DNA of 64,000 nucleotides from Desulfobacterales bacterium (GCA_016218685.1 JACRDD010000045.1:62001-126000); one strand, 5' to 3'; numbered from the stretch's first letter, positions 1-9,304 are shown. Notes: a model not told the origin generated them from the sequence alone. Numbers and translations are program-made.

Positions 1-1
1 A

Positions 2-373
2 AGGGCCATCGCCCCCCTGGACAAACCGGGGGTGGCCGAAGGCATGGTCGAAGATATCCGCCTGATCTTCTTCGCTCCGGAGCCATGGGGCGTGGAGACC
101 GGATTCACGCCAGAGGGCGAAAGCATCTGCCGCTATCCCCTGCCCGACGGCGGCCGCGAAGAGATTTTACCGGGCGGGGACGGCGCCTGGGAGATTCGCC
201 GCTACGCTCCGAACCACCGGCTGCTGCGCAGCGTCGCGCCCCTTGCGGGCGACAAGGTTCCCCTCGCCGGCATTCCCGCCCGGGTAGAACTCAAGGCCCC
301 CGGCCTGGCCGGATACCGCCTGGTCATGCGCCTGGTAGAAGCCATTCCCATCGAACAGGAAAGCAAACCATGA
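2..373 (+). CDS. C-terminal part of an unidentified protein
   Basis: The frame is open from the left edge of the window and stops at 371-373, so the start lies outside. About 123 residues are visible. They look like a soluble beta-rich domain with no membrane segment, no cysteine cluster and no motif I recognise. The stop codon overlaps the ATG of the radical SAM gene that follows (ATGA), which implies translational coupling in one operon. By context it could be a partner or substrate-handling protein for that radical SAM enzyme, but this is inference only. The codon use matches the GC-rich genes downstream, so the frame is probably real. Confidence 0.6.
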   Translation, partial: RAIAPLDKPGVAEGMVEDIRLIFFAPEPWGVETGFTPEGESICRYPLPDGGREEILPGGDGAWEIRRYAPNHRLLRSVAPLAGDKVPLAGIPARVELKAPGLAGYRLVMRLVEAIPIEQESKP

Positions 374-1671
374 AGCTGACGCTCATCTACCCCCGCTGGC
401 CAAAACTGATGCGCCAGACCGAATTTCACCTGCCGCCCCACGGCCCGGTGGTCTTTGCCGCGGCCCTGCCGCCCGAGATCGCCGTCACCTTCGTGGACGA
501 GAACCTGGAAGAGATCGATTTCGACGACCGGCCCGACGTGGTGGCCATCTCCATGATGCTCACTATCCAGGTTCGGCGCGGCTGGGAGATCGCCGACATT
601 TTTCGCCGCAGGGGCGTGCCCGTGATCTTCGGCGGCATCGCCACCATGCTGCATGCCGAAGAGACCCAGGCCCACGCCGACGCCGTCTTTCTGGGCGAAG
701 CCGAAGGCCGCATGGAAATGCTCTTCGACGACCTGCGCCGGGGGCAATTGAAGCCGGTGTACGACTTTATCCAAGATCCACCGCCCATCGAAACGGTCGG
801 AACCGCCCGGCGCGACATCCTGCGCCGGGAGTTCTACAACTACAAGGGCGTGCAGATGGTGGACCTGGTGCACGCCTCCCGGGGCTGCCGCTACAACTGC
901 TACCCCTGCTGCGTGGCCTACCTGGGCGGGCGCAAGTTCCGGCCCCGGCCCATCGAGCGCACCATTGCCGAGTTGGCCGCCATCGACAACAACCGGCTCT
1001 TCATCGTGGACAACTCCCTGGCCCAGGATACCCAGTGGGAGCTGGATCTCTTCCGGGAGATGATCCCCCTGAAGAAGAAGTGGTGCTGCCACCCCATCGA
1101 AGACAACCCCAAGGTGCTCGACCTGGCAGCCCAGGCCGGCGCCTGGTACGTCTACCAGGCCATCTTCGACACCTCGGACTACATCCGCGAACGCGTCAAG
1201 CGCTACCACGATCACGGCATCGGCGTGGAGGGCACCATCCTGCTCGGCCTGGACGAGCACAGCGAAGACGACATCAAGCGCCTGATCGATTTTCTGCTGA
1301 AGATCGAGCTGGACCTGGCCGAATTCACGGTGCTGACCCCCTTTCCCCACACCCAGGCCTGGGAGGCGCTGCACCGCGAAGGACGCATCTTCTCCTACGA
1401 CTGGAACGACTACACCGCCGACCAAGTCGTCTTCCACCCCAAGCAGATGAGCGCCCAGCGCCTCCAGGAGCTGCTGGCTTACGCCTGGGACACCTTCTAC
1501 CAGGATGAACCCCAGCCCATGAAAATGTCCAAACTCTTCGCCCAGGTGATCCGCAAGGAGATGGCCGACAACACCTATCGCCCGCGGCGGCGGGAGCTGC
1601 GCGATCAAGCTTTCGGAAAGCAAATTGCCCGAGAACACAAGCACAATCATCTGGAAAACCCTTTAACCTGA
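370..1671 (+). CDS. B12-binding-type radical SAM protein
   Basis: A 433-residue protein starting at the ATG that overlaps the preceding stop. The N-terminal ~140 residues look like a cobalamin-binding Rossmann domain (VAISMMLTIQ, FGGIATMLHA). The radical SAM cluster motif C-x3-C-x2-C sits at about residues 173, 177 and 180 (RGCRYNCYPCC). Proteins of this class bind a 4Fe-4S cluster and SAM, and many use cobalamin for methylation or ring chemistry; the substrate here cannot be told. The last ~20 residues (after RELR) differ from the otherwise ~97% identical second copy of the 3' end at 10012. The present C-terminus may therefore have been changed by the insertion downstream. A longer upstream reading of the same frame overlaps the previous gene and is less likely. 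Confidence 0.88.
   Translation: MKLTLIYPRWPKLMRQTEFHLPPHGPVVFAAALPPEIAVTFVDENLEEIDFDDRPDVVAISMMLTIQVRRGWEIADIFRRRGVPVIFGGIATMLHAEETQAHADAVFLGEAEGRMEMLFDDLRRGQLKPVYDFIQDPPPIETVGTARRDILRREFYNYKGVQMVDLVHASRGCRYNCYPCCVAYLGGRKFRPRPIERTIAELAAIDNNRLFIVDNSLAQDTQWELDLFREMIPLKKKWCCHPIEDNPKVLDLAAQAGAWYVYQAIFDTSDYIRERVKRYHDHGIGVEGTILLGLDEHSEDDIKRLIDFLLKIELDLAEFTVLTPFPHTQAWEALHREGRIFSYDWNDYTADQVVFHPKQMSAQRLQELLAYAWDTFYQDEPQPMKMSKLFAQVIRKEMADNTYRPRRRELRDQAFGKQIAREHKHNHLENPLT
1303..1626 (+). repeat. Left copy of ~320-bp direct repeat (3' end of radical SAM gene)
   Basis: This stretch matches 10012-10334 in the same orientation. I count about 8 substitutions and one single-base deletion over the first ~300 bases, after which the copies diverge (DQAFGKQ here, GRAFGKT there). 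The two copies bracket an 8.4-kb AT-richer island. Confidence 0.9.
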
Positions 1672-1721
1672 CTGTGAATTTCAGTCGCAAAATATGACAC
1701 TTGACGGTTTCGGCATGCTCA

Positions 1722-1753
1722 TGAGTTGGTGTTTTCCAATTATTTTGGACAGC
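1722..1753 (+). repeat. IS-end-like 32-bp repeat, copy 1
   Basis: A 32-bp sequence with the core ttttccaattattttgg recurs at 8130-8161 in the same orientation with 4 mismatches. Such cores resemble the multiple terminal repeats of IS21-type elements as I remember them, but no transposase is attached. The surrounding 1672-1934 stretch shows no gene. It includes a short imperfect hairpin just after the radical SAM stop. Confidence 0.5.
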
Positions 1754-1934
1754 CGTGGTTTTTCGGGCCGGAATCTTGTTCAGTTGCCTGCAAAATTTTC
1801 ACCGAGAATCCCCAAGGTGCCGTTGCCACTGGCCCTGCCTCCAAATCCGCTGGAAGAAGCCAGAGCATGGGCAAGGGGCGCCGTCAAAGCATGCGTCGAT
1901 GCCTATACTACCACAACGACTCCAGCGCCTCATA

Positions 1935-2603
1935 TCATGGAGGCGTCAACCCTTCACGGATAGCGAATTTAGTAAGTTCGGCAATGCTATTGATTTTAAG
2001 TTTTTGAATAATGCCGCGGCGGTAAGTTTCCACCGTTTTTGGGCTCAGGTGCAGATAAGTGGCGATATCCTTGGTCTTGATCCCTTCGGCAATGAGTTGA
2101 AGCACTTCGCGCTCCCGGTTTGAGAGTTCGTCCGACACTGTGATCGGTTTTTTCTCGATAAAGCCCAATAAGGTTTGCAATACGGTGGTTGCAATTTTCG
2201 GGCTCAGATAGGTGCCTCCCTGGCAAACCATATCAATGGCGCTTGCCAGTTCATGGAGCACGCAATCCTTGATGAGATAACCGGAGACTCCCGCTTTCAA
2301 CATGCCCAGCACGTAGCGCGTGCCGGAGTACATCGATAGGGCGATGATTTTGGCCGAGGGCACTTCCGCTTTAATCTGCCGCGTCGCTTCGATCCCGTTC
2401 ATATCCGGCATGCTGATGTCCATGATCACCACATCGGGCACGAGTTTTTTGGATAGTCCAAGGGCCGTGCGTCCGTTTTCGGCCTCGGCCACCACTTTCA
2501 TTCTGGTCATGTCCTCCAATGCAGCGCAAATGCCTTGGCGGACGATCTTGTGATCATCGGCCAACAGTATTCTGATTTTTGCAATACTTTTGTGTTGGTC
2601 CAT
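1935..2603 (-). CDS. NarL/FixJ-family response regulator
   Basis: A 222-residue two-domain regulator. The receiver domain has the acidic pair in LLADDHK, the phospho-acceptor in VVIMDISMPDMNG and the conserved Lys in YLIKD. A C-terminal LuxR-type helix-turn-helix follows (LSNREREVLQLIAEG, HLSPKTVETYRR). The ATG at 2603 is preferred because GAGAAGG lies ~7 bases upstream; a GTG at 2660 would add 19 residues and overlap the kinase gene. It lies directly downstream of the giant kinase on the same strand, so it is almost certainly that kinase's cognate regulator. Confidence 0.92.
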   Translation of the reverse strand: MDQHKSIAKIRILLADDHKIVRQGICAALEDMTRMKVVAEAENGRTALGLSKKLVPDVVIMDISMPDMNGIEATRQIKAEVPSAKIIALSMYSGTRYVLGMLKAGVSGYLIKDCVLHELASAIDMVCQGGTYLSPKIATTVLQTLLGFIEKKPITVSDELSNREREVLQLIAEGIKTKDIATYLHLSPKTVETYRRGIIQKLKINSIAELTKFAIREGLTPP

Positions 2604-2656
2604 TTTCCAACCCTTCTCACCTTTTTCGACCTTATGGCAGCATCGTGGCTGGATGG

Positions 2657-5600
2657 TCACGGAACGGGGTTATGGGCCGATACCGCTTCCGGGTCCAATT
2701 CTTGTGAGCCACAAGGGATGGTTACGCTCACCGTGGTGCCCCGTTCCGGCATAGAATCAATCACCATACGGCCACCGGATAGATTCAATCGTTCATTGAT
2801 GCTGAACAACCCAAACCCCGTGCTCTTCTCTTGCCCAGCGGACAGCCGCCGGGCGGGGTCAAATCCAATCCCATTGTCCGTGACGATCAAATGAACGCCG
2901 TCCGCCGAAAAGCTTAACGAAACGTCAATCGTGTTTGCGCGGGCGTGTTTGATAACGTTGATAATCAGTTCGCGAAATACCTGAAAACACAAAATGCTGG
3001 TTTTCTGGTCAATGGCCTGATCGGCGGCGTTGTCGGCAAAGAAAACCTTCAAGCCATGCTTTTCCTCGGTTTCATCGCAGAGCCAGCCAATCGCGGCGCC
3101 TAATCCAAAATGGTATAATATCGGCGGGCTAAGCTCGAACGTTAGGGTTCGGGCATCGTTGATGGCTTGCCCGATAACCGCCAATGTATCCTTCAGTTGG
3201 TTGACGTGATCGGCATTGGGTTTGTTGAGAATCTGCTCCAGCGCCATCTTTGCGGCGGTCAATCCATGACCGATCCGGTCGTGCAGGTCAGTCGCGATGC
3301 GGCGCCGCTCTCGCTCTTCTGTCATCATCAATTTCGAGTGAAGGCTTCTGAGCTTTTGAGATAAAGCCTTCAAATCCCGCTGATCTTTGACAACGTGTTC
3401 GTAAAGTGTGGCGTTTTCAAAAGAGATGGCGGCCTGGGAGGCGATCATTTTAATGAATTCGATGCGCTCTGCAGTGAAAACACCAGATGTAATCGTGTTC
3501 TCGAGATAGAGCAAGCCGACCAATCGGTCTTTGCGGATCAGCGGCAAACAAAGGATCGATTTGGGTGCATAAGGATCTTTGATGACTTTTTGAATATAGC
3601 CGATTTGGGTCTTGGCATCATCAATGGCCATCGGCATTCGGGTGCGCTTGACATAATATACCACCGATGCCATCAGGGCGTCTCCATGGGCCCGCATGGG
3701 CCCGCCTTTTGCTTCGAGATCTTTCGATTCACCGCCGCGGCGCTCCATCTCGACAAAAAGTTCATCCTGCTTATTGGAAATAAATACGGCCCGATTGGCC
3801 CCGGTATTCTCCAGAATGATCCCCATCAACTTGCGGAGCACTTGCCCGACCACGATCTCTTTCGACAAGGCCTGCAAAGTTTCCACAACATATTTGAGGT
3901 CGACATAGTCCAGCAGGGATGCCTGCGCGACGGCCGATAGATCGGCATATTTTTGGGTCATGTCCGCCGCCTTGGCGGCGGCGCCCCACAACGAGTAGTA
4001 TTTTCGGGATTCGGTCAAGTATGAACGCGCGGCGATGGGATCGTTTAAAGTCTGCAAAAAAACCCCCGCGTGCTCACAAATCATGGCGACGATATGCGTA
4101 AAGCCTCCGGCCTTGGACAACTCGATGGCCCGCCGGTAGCCGCGCAGAGTTTTTTCGGGACGGCCGGCGAGCTTATCCTTCTCGGCCCGCATAAAATAAA
4201 ACATGTGGGCGAAGTTGGCGGGTTGCATTCGGCTCCAGCGCTTTATTCGTTTCATGCCGGCGGCGATAATTCTTCGACATTGTTTGTGGCGTTTTGGGGC
4301 ACCTTTCTCTTGAAGCATCCCCGTGGCTGCCAGGTAGGCATAGAAGTAGTACTCCGTCAGGATCAATGAACCTACGGGAAGATAGTCGAGGGCATTTATT
4401 TTCGTTTCAATATTTAAGGCTTCTTCCCACTGCTGGTAAAAAACATGGGTCTTCAGCCGCATAAGAAGCAGTGTAAAACAAATCACGGCATTGCCCGTTT
4501 CAATATTTTCTCGATAGGCCCTTTCCGGGTCATACATCTCGCCATGGAAGTTGATGGCAGCTCCGGTCCCGCCTTTCAAATCGATATAGAAGCGGGCAAT
4601 TGCGGCATAATTGGCGTCGTGAATGGGAGATCGCGTGGCTTTGAGAAATGATTCGTAGCGTTGCCGATGGGCATAGATATCATCCAGATTGTCGCCTAAA
4701 AAAATCCGGACCATGAACATGTGAAAGAGACTATTACCGGCGTAATTGATATCGCCCACCTGAATGGCTAAGCGATAGGCTCGTTTTAAGGACTCCATGT
4801 TTTTGCGAGCCGGCTCGTACCAGTGCCGATTGAAAAAAGCCGTTACAAAGTAGCCGATGACTTGATATGGGGTGTGGGGATAACGTTTTTGCAGATGCAT
4901 GCCGATTTTCGAATACATTCGACCCATGCCGATAAAACCGAAAACGGAACCAATCAGGGCTCCCAGGGAGATTAAACCGAAGGAGGCAGTTTCAAGGGGA
5001 TAGCCTTTTCCGGTATCGCGAATACCTATCACCGCTCCGGTGGCGACTAGCCATAGGCACAATCGGGGATCGACATAAAAGGCCGGCAAACCAAAATTGG
5101 TCAAGAGTTTTAAAACCGCGTTGAGTTCCTCGTCCGGGTTGTTGTGTATCTCGGCCATGGCGGGAAATTTTTTAAAGCCCCATTGAAAACGCAGTTTAAT
5201 CAACAGGGCCAAAAGCCTTAACTTGCTGGGCGACCGGGGCGGTTTTATGTGCAGAATTGCCAGCCCTTGGCGGCCCAGGCACAAGGCTTTTTGGATGTTG
5301 CCGGCGGCGGTGTGCAATACGACCATAAAATTATAGACATCGAGCTTGTTGGGTAAAGAGGCGGCATGATCCAGCAGCGTATTGAACAAACTTTCCGCGG
5401 CGTCGTACCGGGCCAGAACGAATTCACATTTGGCGAGCCCACAATATATGGAAAAGGTCAGTTCATACTCAGACTGCCAGCTATATTCGGGAAGCAGTTC
5501 CATAGCGGAGCGAAGATATGCCAAAGCCGGCTCGAAAGCCGCGGATGCCATGGCATTGCGGCCCGCCATCAATGTTAGACGGGCCAATTCGGTTTTTTTC

Positions 5601-7888
5601 TCCTGGGTGTCGACAAAAGAGGCGCCGCGGCCGAAATGGTAAACAGCCTCATAGACCTCTTTGCTCTTCAGTGCGGCAACGCCCCTGCGCACCATGGCTT
5701 GGCCGATTTCCCAGTGCAGGTGCCGCGACTTTTCTTCGGATAGGGTTCGATAAATGGCTTGCAGAATTTGATCGTGGGCGAATTCGAGACGACAGCAGTC
5801 GTCTTCGGTCTCGTCATTGTGCCCATGGTGTCCATTTTTTCCATCGACGGTTTTGTCTTCCGCCCGATCGCGCAAAAGCCCTTCATCCAACGCCGTTTGC
5901 AGAAGGCGCAAGAGCTCTCGTCGGTCACGCCGTAGGACCACGGACAACAGCGGTATATCCAGATGGTGGCCGGCGCAGGCCGCGGCTTGCAGCACTTCAC
6001 GCACTGGGTCAGGAAGATTTTCGATCTTATAGGATAACAGAGTGGCGACGTTATCGGTGACCAGGGCAGTGGATACGCGCTTCAAATCGTATGTCCAGCC
6101 CCCCTGATCCAAATCATAATGAATCAGGCCATTGGACTGCAAGGAATTCATAAATTGCCAGATAAAAAAGGGATTACCGCCGGTTTTGCGATGGACCACT
6201 TTCGACAGCGACAGAGATTCGCGCGGGCTTTTGCTCAGGATTCCCGCCACCATTTGATTGGTTAGGGCGGCATGAAACGCCATGAGATGCACGGTTTCAA
6301 TGGGAATGCCGGTTCGCAGCATTTTATCCTTGAAGATGGTCAACGCCGAGTTTGTATCGACGGTGTCATTGCGGTAGGCTCCCAAAATCAGCATATATGG
6401 GCGTTTTCTCGCCAGCATAAAGTTCAAAATCTGTTCAAGGGTTTCCCTATCGGCCCATTGCATGTCGTCCAGGAAAAGCACTAATGGATGCTTTTTGTCG
6501 ATAAAGAGCGACCCGATTTTCTCCACGACCAGATTTATGCGCACGCTGGCTTCCCTCGGGGGCATATCACTGACAGGCGGTTGTTTGCCGATGATCAATT
6601 CAAATTCCGGCACCAGGTCAATGAGAATTTGGCCGTTGGGCGACAAGGCTGCCATTATTTTTCTCTTCCAAAGGCGGATATCGTCAGGGCTTTGGATCAA
6701 CATCCACTGCACCAGATCGAACAGGATCGATTTGATCATGTCGCCGGGTCTGTTGCGCGCCGACCGGTCGAACTGTTGCGCAAAAAAATTTCCCCCGTGT
6801 TCATGGACATAGCTGCCCAAAGTTCGTACAAGCTCTGTTTTGCCTACGCCGCCTTCGCCGGTCACCAAAACGATTCCCGTGTCGCCGGCATACACACGGT
6901 CGAAACAGCGCCGCAACAGGTCGATTTGCTGTTTTCGACCATATAACGTAGTGGGCATCTTCAATAGCGGCGAAACATCTTTTTGCGCGATGTCGATGGT
7001 GTGAATGTCCAGGCCCCTATCTATTCGAAATTTGATTTCCTTAAGATCATGGAGAAGGCCGGCAATACTCTGATAGCGGTCCCTGGGATGCTTGGCCAAC
7101 ATTTTAAGGGTGAGTTCGGAAAAGCAGGGGGGAATGGCTGGGTTCAGGAAGCAAGGAGGTATCGGTTTTTCCGCAACGTGGCGATACAAAATTTCCGCGG
7201 AGTTTCGGGCTGAAAAAGGGGGTCGGCCTGTCAGTATTTCGTAAAAAACAGCGCCCAGAGAATACAGGTTGGCACGGCCATCGACCGATAGGTTCAAGCG
7301 GCCGGTCTGTTCTGGGGCGACGTAGGCAAGCACATTCATGGCCTCATTGACGCCGATGGGCGTATGCCATTCCGGCATCCAGGAGTGTTCCCATGCAAAG
7401 CCGCTGAGCTTTACCCGCCGGGAGCCGTCATCCAGGTAAAAATTGAATGGATTTATCCCCCGGTGCACCATACCGAGCTTGTGAATATCCCTCACTGCTT
7501 GAGCCATCTGAATCGCTATCGAACAAAATAGATGAAAGCGATCGTTGCTGCCGGATAAAAAAAGTGGGGATCGCGATAAAAACGCTCTCAAGGTAGCGCC
7601 GGTGAAATCCTCCTGAATAATCAGGAGCGCGGCGTTGCCCTTCAGATTCAACGCCCGGTGATCATAGATATCGAGCACTGCCTTCGATTTTAGCGAACGC
7701 AGCCGGAGAATCTCTTCATTGATTTGATCGCGCGCACTTAAACCCAAGTGCTCCAAACAAATAAGCTTGAGCAAAACCCGCTGGTTGCGATGATCGTCCA
7801 TAGCCCGAAAAAGCCACGAAATAGAGGACTTGTCGATCTCCACGATATTATGGAAACCGCCAAATTGCTTTTCGGCCAGACTTTCCAT
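2657..7888 (-). CDS. Kinase-like/AAA ATPase/GAF/histidine kinase fusion
   Basis: A 1743-residue multidomain sensor. Residues ~15-280 form a protein-kinase-like domain with a candidate ATP lysine at 41. The catalytic loop reads HRGINPFN (142-149) instead of HRDxxxxN, and the DFG position reads SGF (~161-163), so it is probably a pseudokinase. Residues ~315-600 form an AAA/NACHT-like ATPase (P-loop GEGGVGKT ~343-350; LVLFLDDMQW as Walker B). A long helical TPR-like region follows, then a GAF domain (~1330-1490). The end is a HisKA_3 dimerisation domain (DLHDRIGHG, His ~1536) and an HATPase domain (DNGIGFD, GFGL). The architecture matches known tri-functional Ser/Thr-kinase/ATPase/histidine-kinase sensors. 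It probably signals to the adjacent response regulator. No membrane segment was seen, so it is likely cytoplasmic. Confidence 0.92.
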   Translation of the reverse strand: MESLAEKQFGGFHNIVEIDKSSISWLFRAMDDHRNQRVLLKLICLEHLGLSARDQINEEILRLRSLKSKAVLDIYDHRALNLKGNAALLIIQEDFTGATLRAFLSRSPLFLSGSNDRFHLFCSIAIQMAQAVRDIHKLGMVHRGINPFNFYLDDGSRRVKLSGFAWEHSWMPEWHTPIGVNEAMNVLAYVAPEQTGRLNLSVDGRANLYSLGAVFYEILTGRPPFSARNSAEILYRHVAEKPIPPCFLNPAIPPCFSELTLKMLAKHPRDRYQSIAGLLHDLKEIKFRIDRGLDIHTIDIAQKDVSPLLKMPTTLYGRKQQIDLLRRCFDRVYAGDTGIVLVTGEGGVGKTELVRTLGSYVHEHGGNFFAQQFDRSARNRPGDMIKSILFDLVQWMLIQSPDDIRLWKRKIMAALSPNGQILIDLVPEFELIIGKQPPVSDMPPREASVRINLVVEKIGSLFIDKKHPLVLFLDDMQWADRETLEQILNFMLARKRPYMLILGAYRNDTVDTNSALTIFKDKMLRTGIPIETVHLMAFHAALTNQMVAGILSKSPRESLSLSKVVHRKTGGNPFFIWQFMNSLQSNGLIHYDLDQGGWTYDLKRVSTALVTDNVATLLSYKIENLPDPVREVLQAAACAGHHLDIPLLSVVLRRDRRELLRLLQTALDEGLLRDRAEDKTVDGKNGHHGHNDETEDDCCRLEFAHDQILQAIYRTLSEEKSRHLHWEIGQAMVRRGVAALKSKEVYEAVYHFGRGASFVDTQEKKTELARLTLMAGRNAMASAAFEPALAYLRSAMELLPEYSWQSEYELTFSIYCGLAKCEFVLARYDAAESLFNTLLDHAASLPNKLDVYNFMVVLHTAAGNIQKALCLGRQGLAILHIKPPRSPSKLRLLALLIKLRFQWGFKKFPAMAEIHNNPDEELNAVLKLLTNFGLPAFYVDPRLCLWLVATGAVIGIRDTGKGYPLETASFGLISLGALIGSVFGFIGMGRMYSKIGMHLQKRYPHTPYQVIGYFVTAFFNRHWYEPARKNMESLKRAYRLAIQVGDINYAGNSLFHMFMVRIFLGDNLDDIYAHRQRYESFLKATRSPIHDANYAAIARFYIDLKGGTGAAINFHGEMYDPERAYRENIETGNAVICFTLLLMRLKTHVFYQQWEEALNIETKINALDYLPVGSLILTEYYFYAYLAATGMLQEKGAPKRHKQCRRIIAAGMKRIKRWSRMQPANFAHMFYFMRAEKDKLAGRPEKTLRGYRRAIELSKAGGFTHIVAMICEHAGVFLQTLNDPIAARSYLTESRKYYSLWGAAAKAADMTQKYADLSAVAQASLLDYVDLKYVVETLQALSKEIVVGQVLRKLMGIILENTGANRAVFISNKQDELFVEMERRGGESKDLEAKGGPMRAHGDALMASVVYYVKRTRMPMAIDDAKTQIGYIQKVIKDPYAPKSILCLPLIRKDRLVGLLYLENTITSGVFTAERIEFIKMIASQAAISFENATLYEHVVKDQRDLKALSQKLRSLHSKLMMTEERERRRIATDLHDRIGHGLTAAKMALEQILNKPNADHVNQLKDTLAVIGQAINDARTLTFELSPPILYHFGLGAAIGWLCDETEEKHGLKVFFADNAADQAIDQKTSILCFQVFRELIINVIKHARANTIDVSLSFSADGVHLIVTDNGIGFDPARRLSAGQEKSTGFGLFSINERLNLSGGRMVIDSMPERGTTVSVTIPCGSQELDPEAVSAHNPVP

Positions 7889-8129
7889 GAATTGGTTCCT
7901 AGAAGGAGCGGTTTGTGACTATCAAAACGATTTTAATAACTTTACCGATCACTTGACACCGGGGATCACTCTTGACCAATAACGGTTTTAGAAAAAAAGC
8001 AATTCAGTAAGCTTTTGAAAGAAAGCTCCTTGTGGGGCAATGGAATGGTTGCAAAATAAGACCATAACCAACAACTGGGAGGAGGCAGCCCATTTGTAAG
8101 ACATCCGAGTCTGTCAAGTCAATTGGGGG

Positions 8130-8161
8130 TGAGTCGCCGTTTTCCAATTATTTTGGGCAGC
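8130..8161 (+). repeat. IS-end-like 32-bp repeat, copy 2
   Basis: It matches 1722-1753 at 28 of 32 positions in the same orientation. The two copies bracket the response regulator and the giant kinase (6.4 kb apart), as expected if that block moved with, or between, insertion-sequence ends. Confidence 0.5.
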
Positions 8162-8170
8162 AATGGCAAG

Positions 8171-8194
8171 AAGCCCTTTCTCCTGAAAGGGCTT
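8171..8194. terminator. Perfect hairpin, possible terminator
   Basis: The arms aagccctttc and gaaagggctt pair perfectly around a 4-base loop. There is no clear T-run on either side, so rho-independent termination is only a possibility. It lies downstream of the leftward PETase-like gene. Confidence 0.4.
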
Positions 8195-8195
8195 T

Positions 8196-8237
8196 CTGGC
8201 TTTATGCGTTGCATTACTGGCTTTATGCGTTGCATTA
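8196..8237. repeat. Tandem duplication of 21 bp
   Basis: Two exact adjacent copies of a 21-bp unit (8196-8216 and 8217-8237), each containing tttatgcgttgcatta. No coding function is visible. It immediately follows the hairpin. Confidence 0.8.
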
Positions 8238-8398
8238 AATGGTGAATCATTGCAGCTTATTAACCTTTGCAAAACAAGCTGTATATTTTTCCCTTCACCC
8301 CGACCCGCTCCTCCGCTGAAGAGCGTGGTCGCGAGGAAGATCAAAGGCCCAGCATATTTTGAAATATTAATGCGCAAGGCAAAGACGTAGCCTATATA

Positions 8399-9304
8399 TC
8401 AATTGCACCCCCCGCTGCCCCCGTTGTAATCCCGATTGTGCGCAAAGGCAAAGAACCAATCCTGCTGGTGCCCGTCGATGTAGCTGCTGAAAGTATTGTC
8501 GTTATTCAAGTAAACCTTCATCCAGGAGGTGATGTAGGTCTTGAAACGGTCTTGGTAGCTGGCATTGGCTGTATACCAGTCCACGTGCTGAACATCGTCA
8601 AAATAGGCCAGGGTCCGGTTGATGCTGTCGGGTAGGCTGTTGTACATCTTCACGACATTGTTAGGCGAAGCGATGGAGTCCGCAGTGCCTGTGTAACAAA
8701 TGGTAGCTGAACGGATGCCGCTGATATCGTAATTTTGATTATCCATGTATGGAGCCAGGGCCTGAGTGGTCTTGATGCTGGACCCTGCCTTGGCCGAAGC
8801 CAGCAACGCGCCGCCGCCGCCCTTGGAAAATCCCATGATCTGCAGGGCGGCGGCATTGAGTTTGCCATAAATCGGGCTTCCGGAGCGAGCATTCTCCGAT
8901 TTCAGCACCGCCAATCCGGCTGTGTGGGCCGCGGTCCACTGGGGGTTGTTGCCCAAAATGTTATTGGGTGTCATGGCCAGAATAATATACCCGTGGGTTA
9001 CCAGGTGGCTGCCGAGCCAGTCCATATCGGACCAGGTGTTGGTGAAGCCGCCGGTTAACGTAGTGCCGGCAAACGGGCCGTTGCCCGAACAGGGATAGTA
9101 CATTTGGGCATCTCTGTAATCAGAATTGGTCAACCCATTGGTATACGTGCACTTGGCATAGGTGCCGTTTACCGCCGGATCGTTGCCGGTACCGCCGCTG
9201 GAACTGGTGCTTGAACTTGAGCTGGAACCTGTATCGCACCCAAAGGATACGAAAGCCAAAAACAAAGTACACGTCAACAGCAAAAACAGTTTCGTTGCTT
9301 TCAT
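8399..9304 (-). CDS. PETase/cutinase-like alpha/beta hydrolase lipoprotein
   Basis: A 301-residue exported hydrolase. The start is the ATG at 9304, with AAAGGAA ~7 bases upstream. A hydrophobic signal peptide ends in a lipobox with the lipid-modified Cys at 23 (VSFGC), followed by a Ser-rich linker. The catalytic domain has the nucleophile elbow GFSKGGGG (Ser160), a probable acid in TADSIAS (Asp209) and a His in QHVDW (His240). This order and spacing match the polyester-hydrolase (PETase/cutinase, dienelactone-hydrolase-like) family, in which the elbow is usually GxSMGGGG; Lys replaces Met here. Paired Cys near the N-terminal region (YPC) and the extreme C-terminus (GGCN) could form a disulfide. 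It probably cleaves an ester polymer or lipid at the cell surface; the substrate is unknown. Confidence 0.82.
   Translation of the reverse strand: MKATKLFLLLTCTLFLAFVSFGCDTGSSSSSSTSSSGGTGNDPAVNGTYAKCTYTNGLTNSDYRDAQMYYPCSGNGPFAGTTLTGGFTNTWSDMDWLGSHLVTHGYIILAMTPNNILGNNPQWTAAHTAGLAVLKSENARSGSPIYGKLNAAALQIMGFSKGGGGALLASAKAGSSIKTTQALAPYMDNQNYDISGIRSATICYTGTADSIASPNNVVKMYNSLPDSINRTLAYFDDVQHVDWYTANASYQDRFKTYITSWMKVYLNNDNTFSSYIDGHQQDWFFAFAHNRDYNGGSGGCN

Larger units (their letters stand above)
7889..8398. other. Intergenic stretch of the island
   Basis: About 510 bases without a convincing gene. It is AT-richer than the flanking chromosome. It should hold the promoter for the giant kinase gene (read leftwards). 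It also contains the second IS-end-like repeat, a perfect 10-bp-arm hairpin and a 21-bp tandem duplication, listed separately. Confidence 0.6.

Noticed and set aside
202..1650. 482-residue open frame antisense to the first radical SAM gene
   Set aside because: It is a shadow of the GC-rich codon pattern (His/Val/Gly/Asp-rich, no domain) opposite a well-supported gene.
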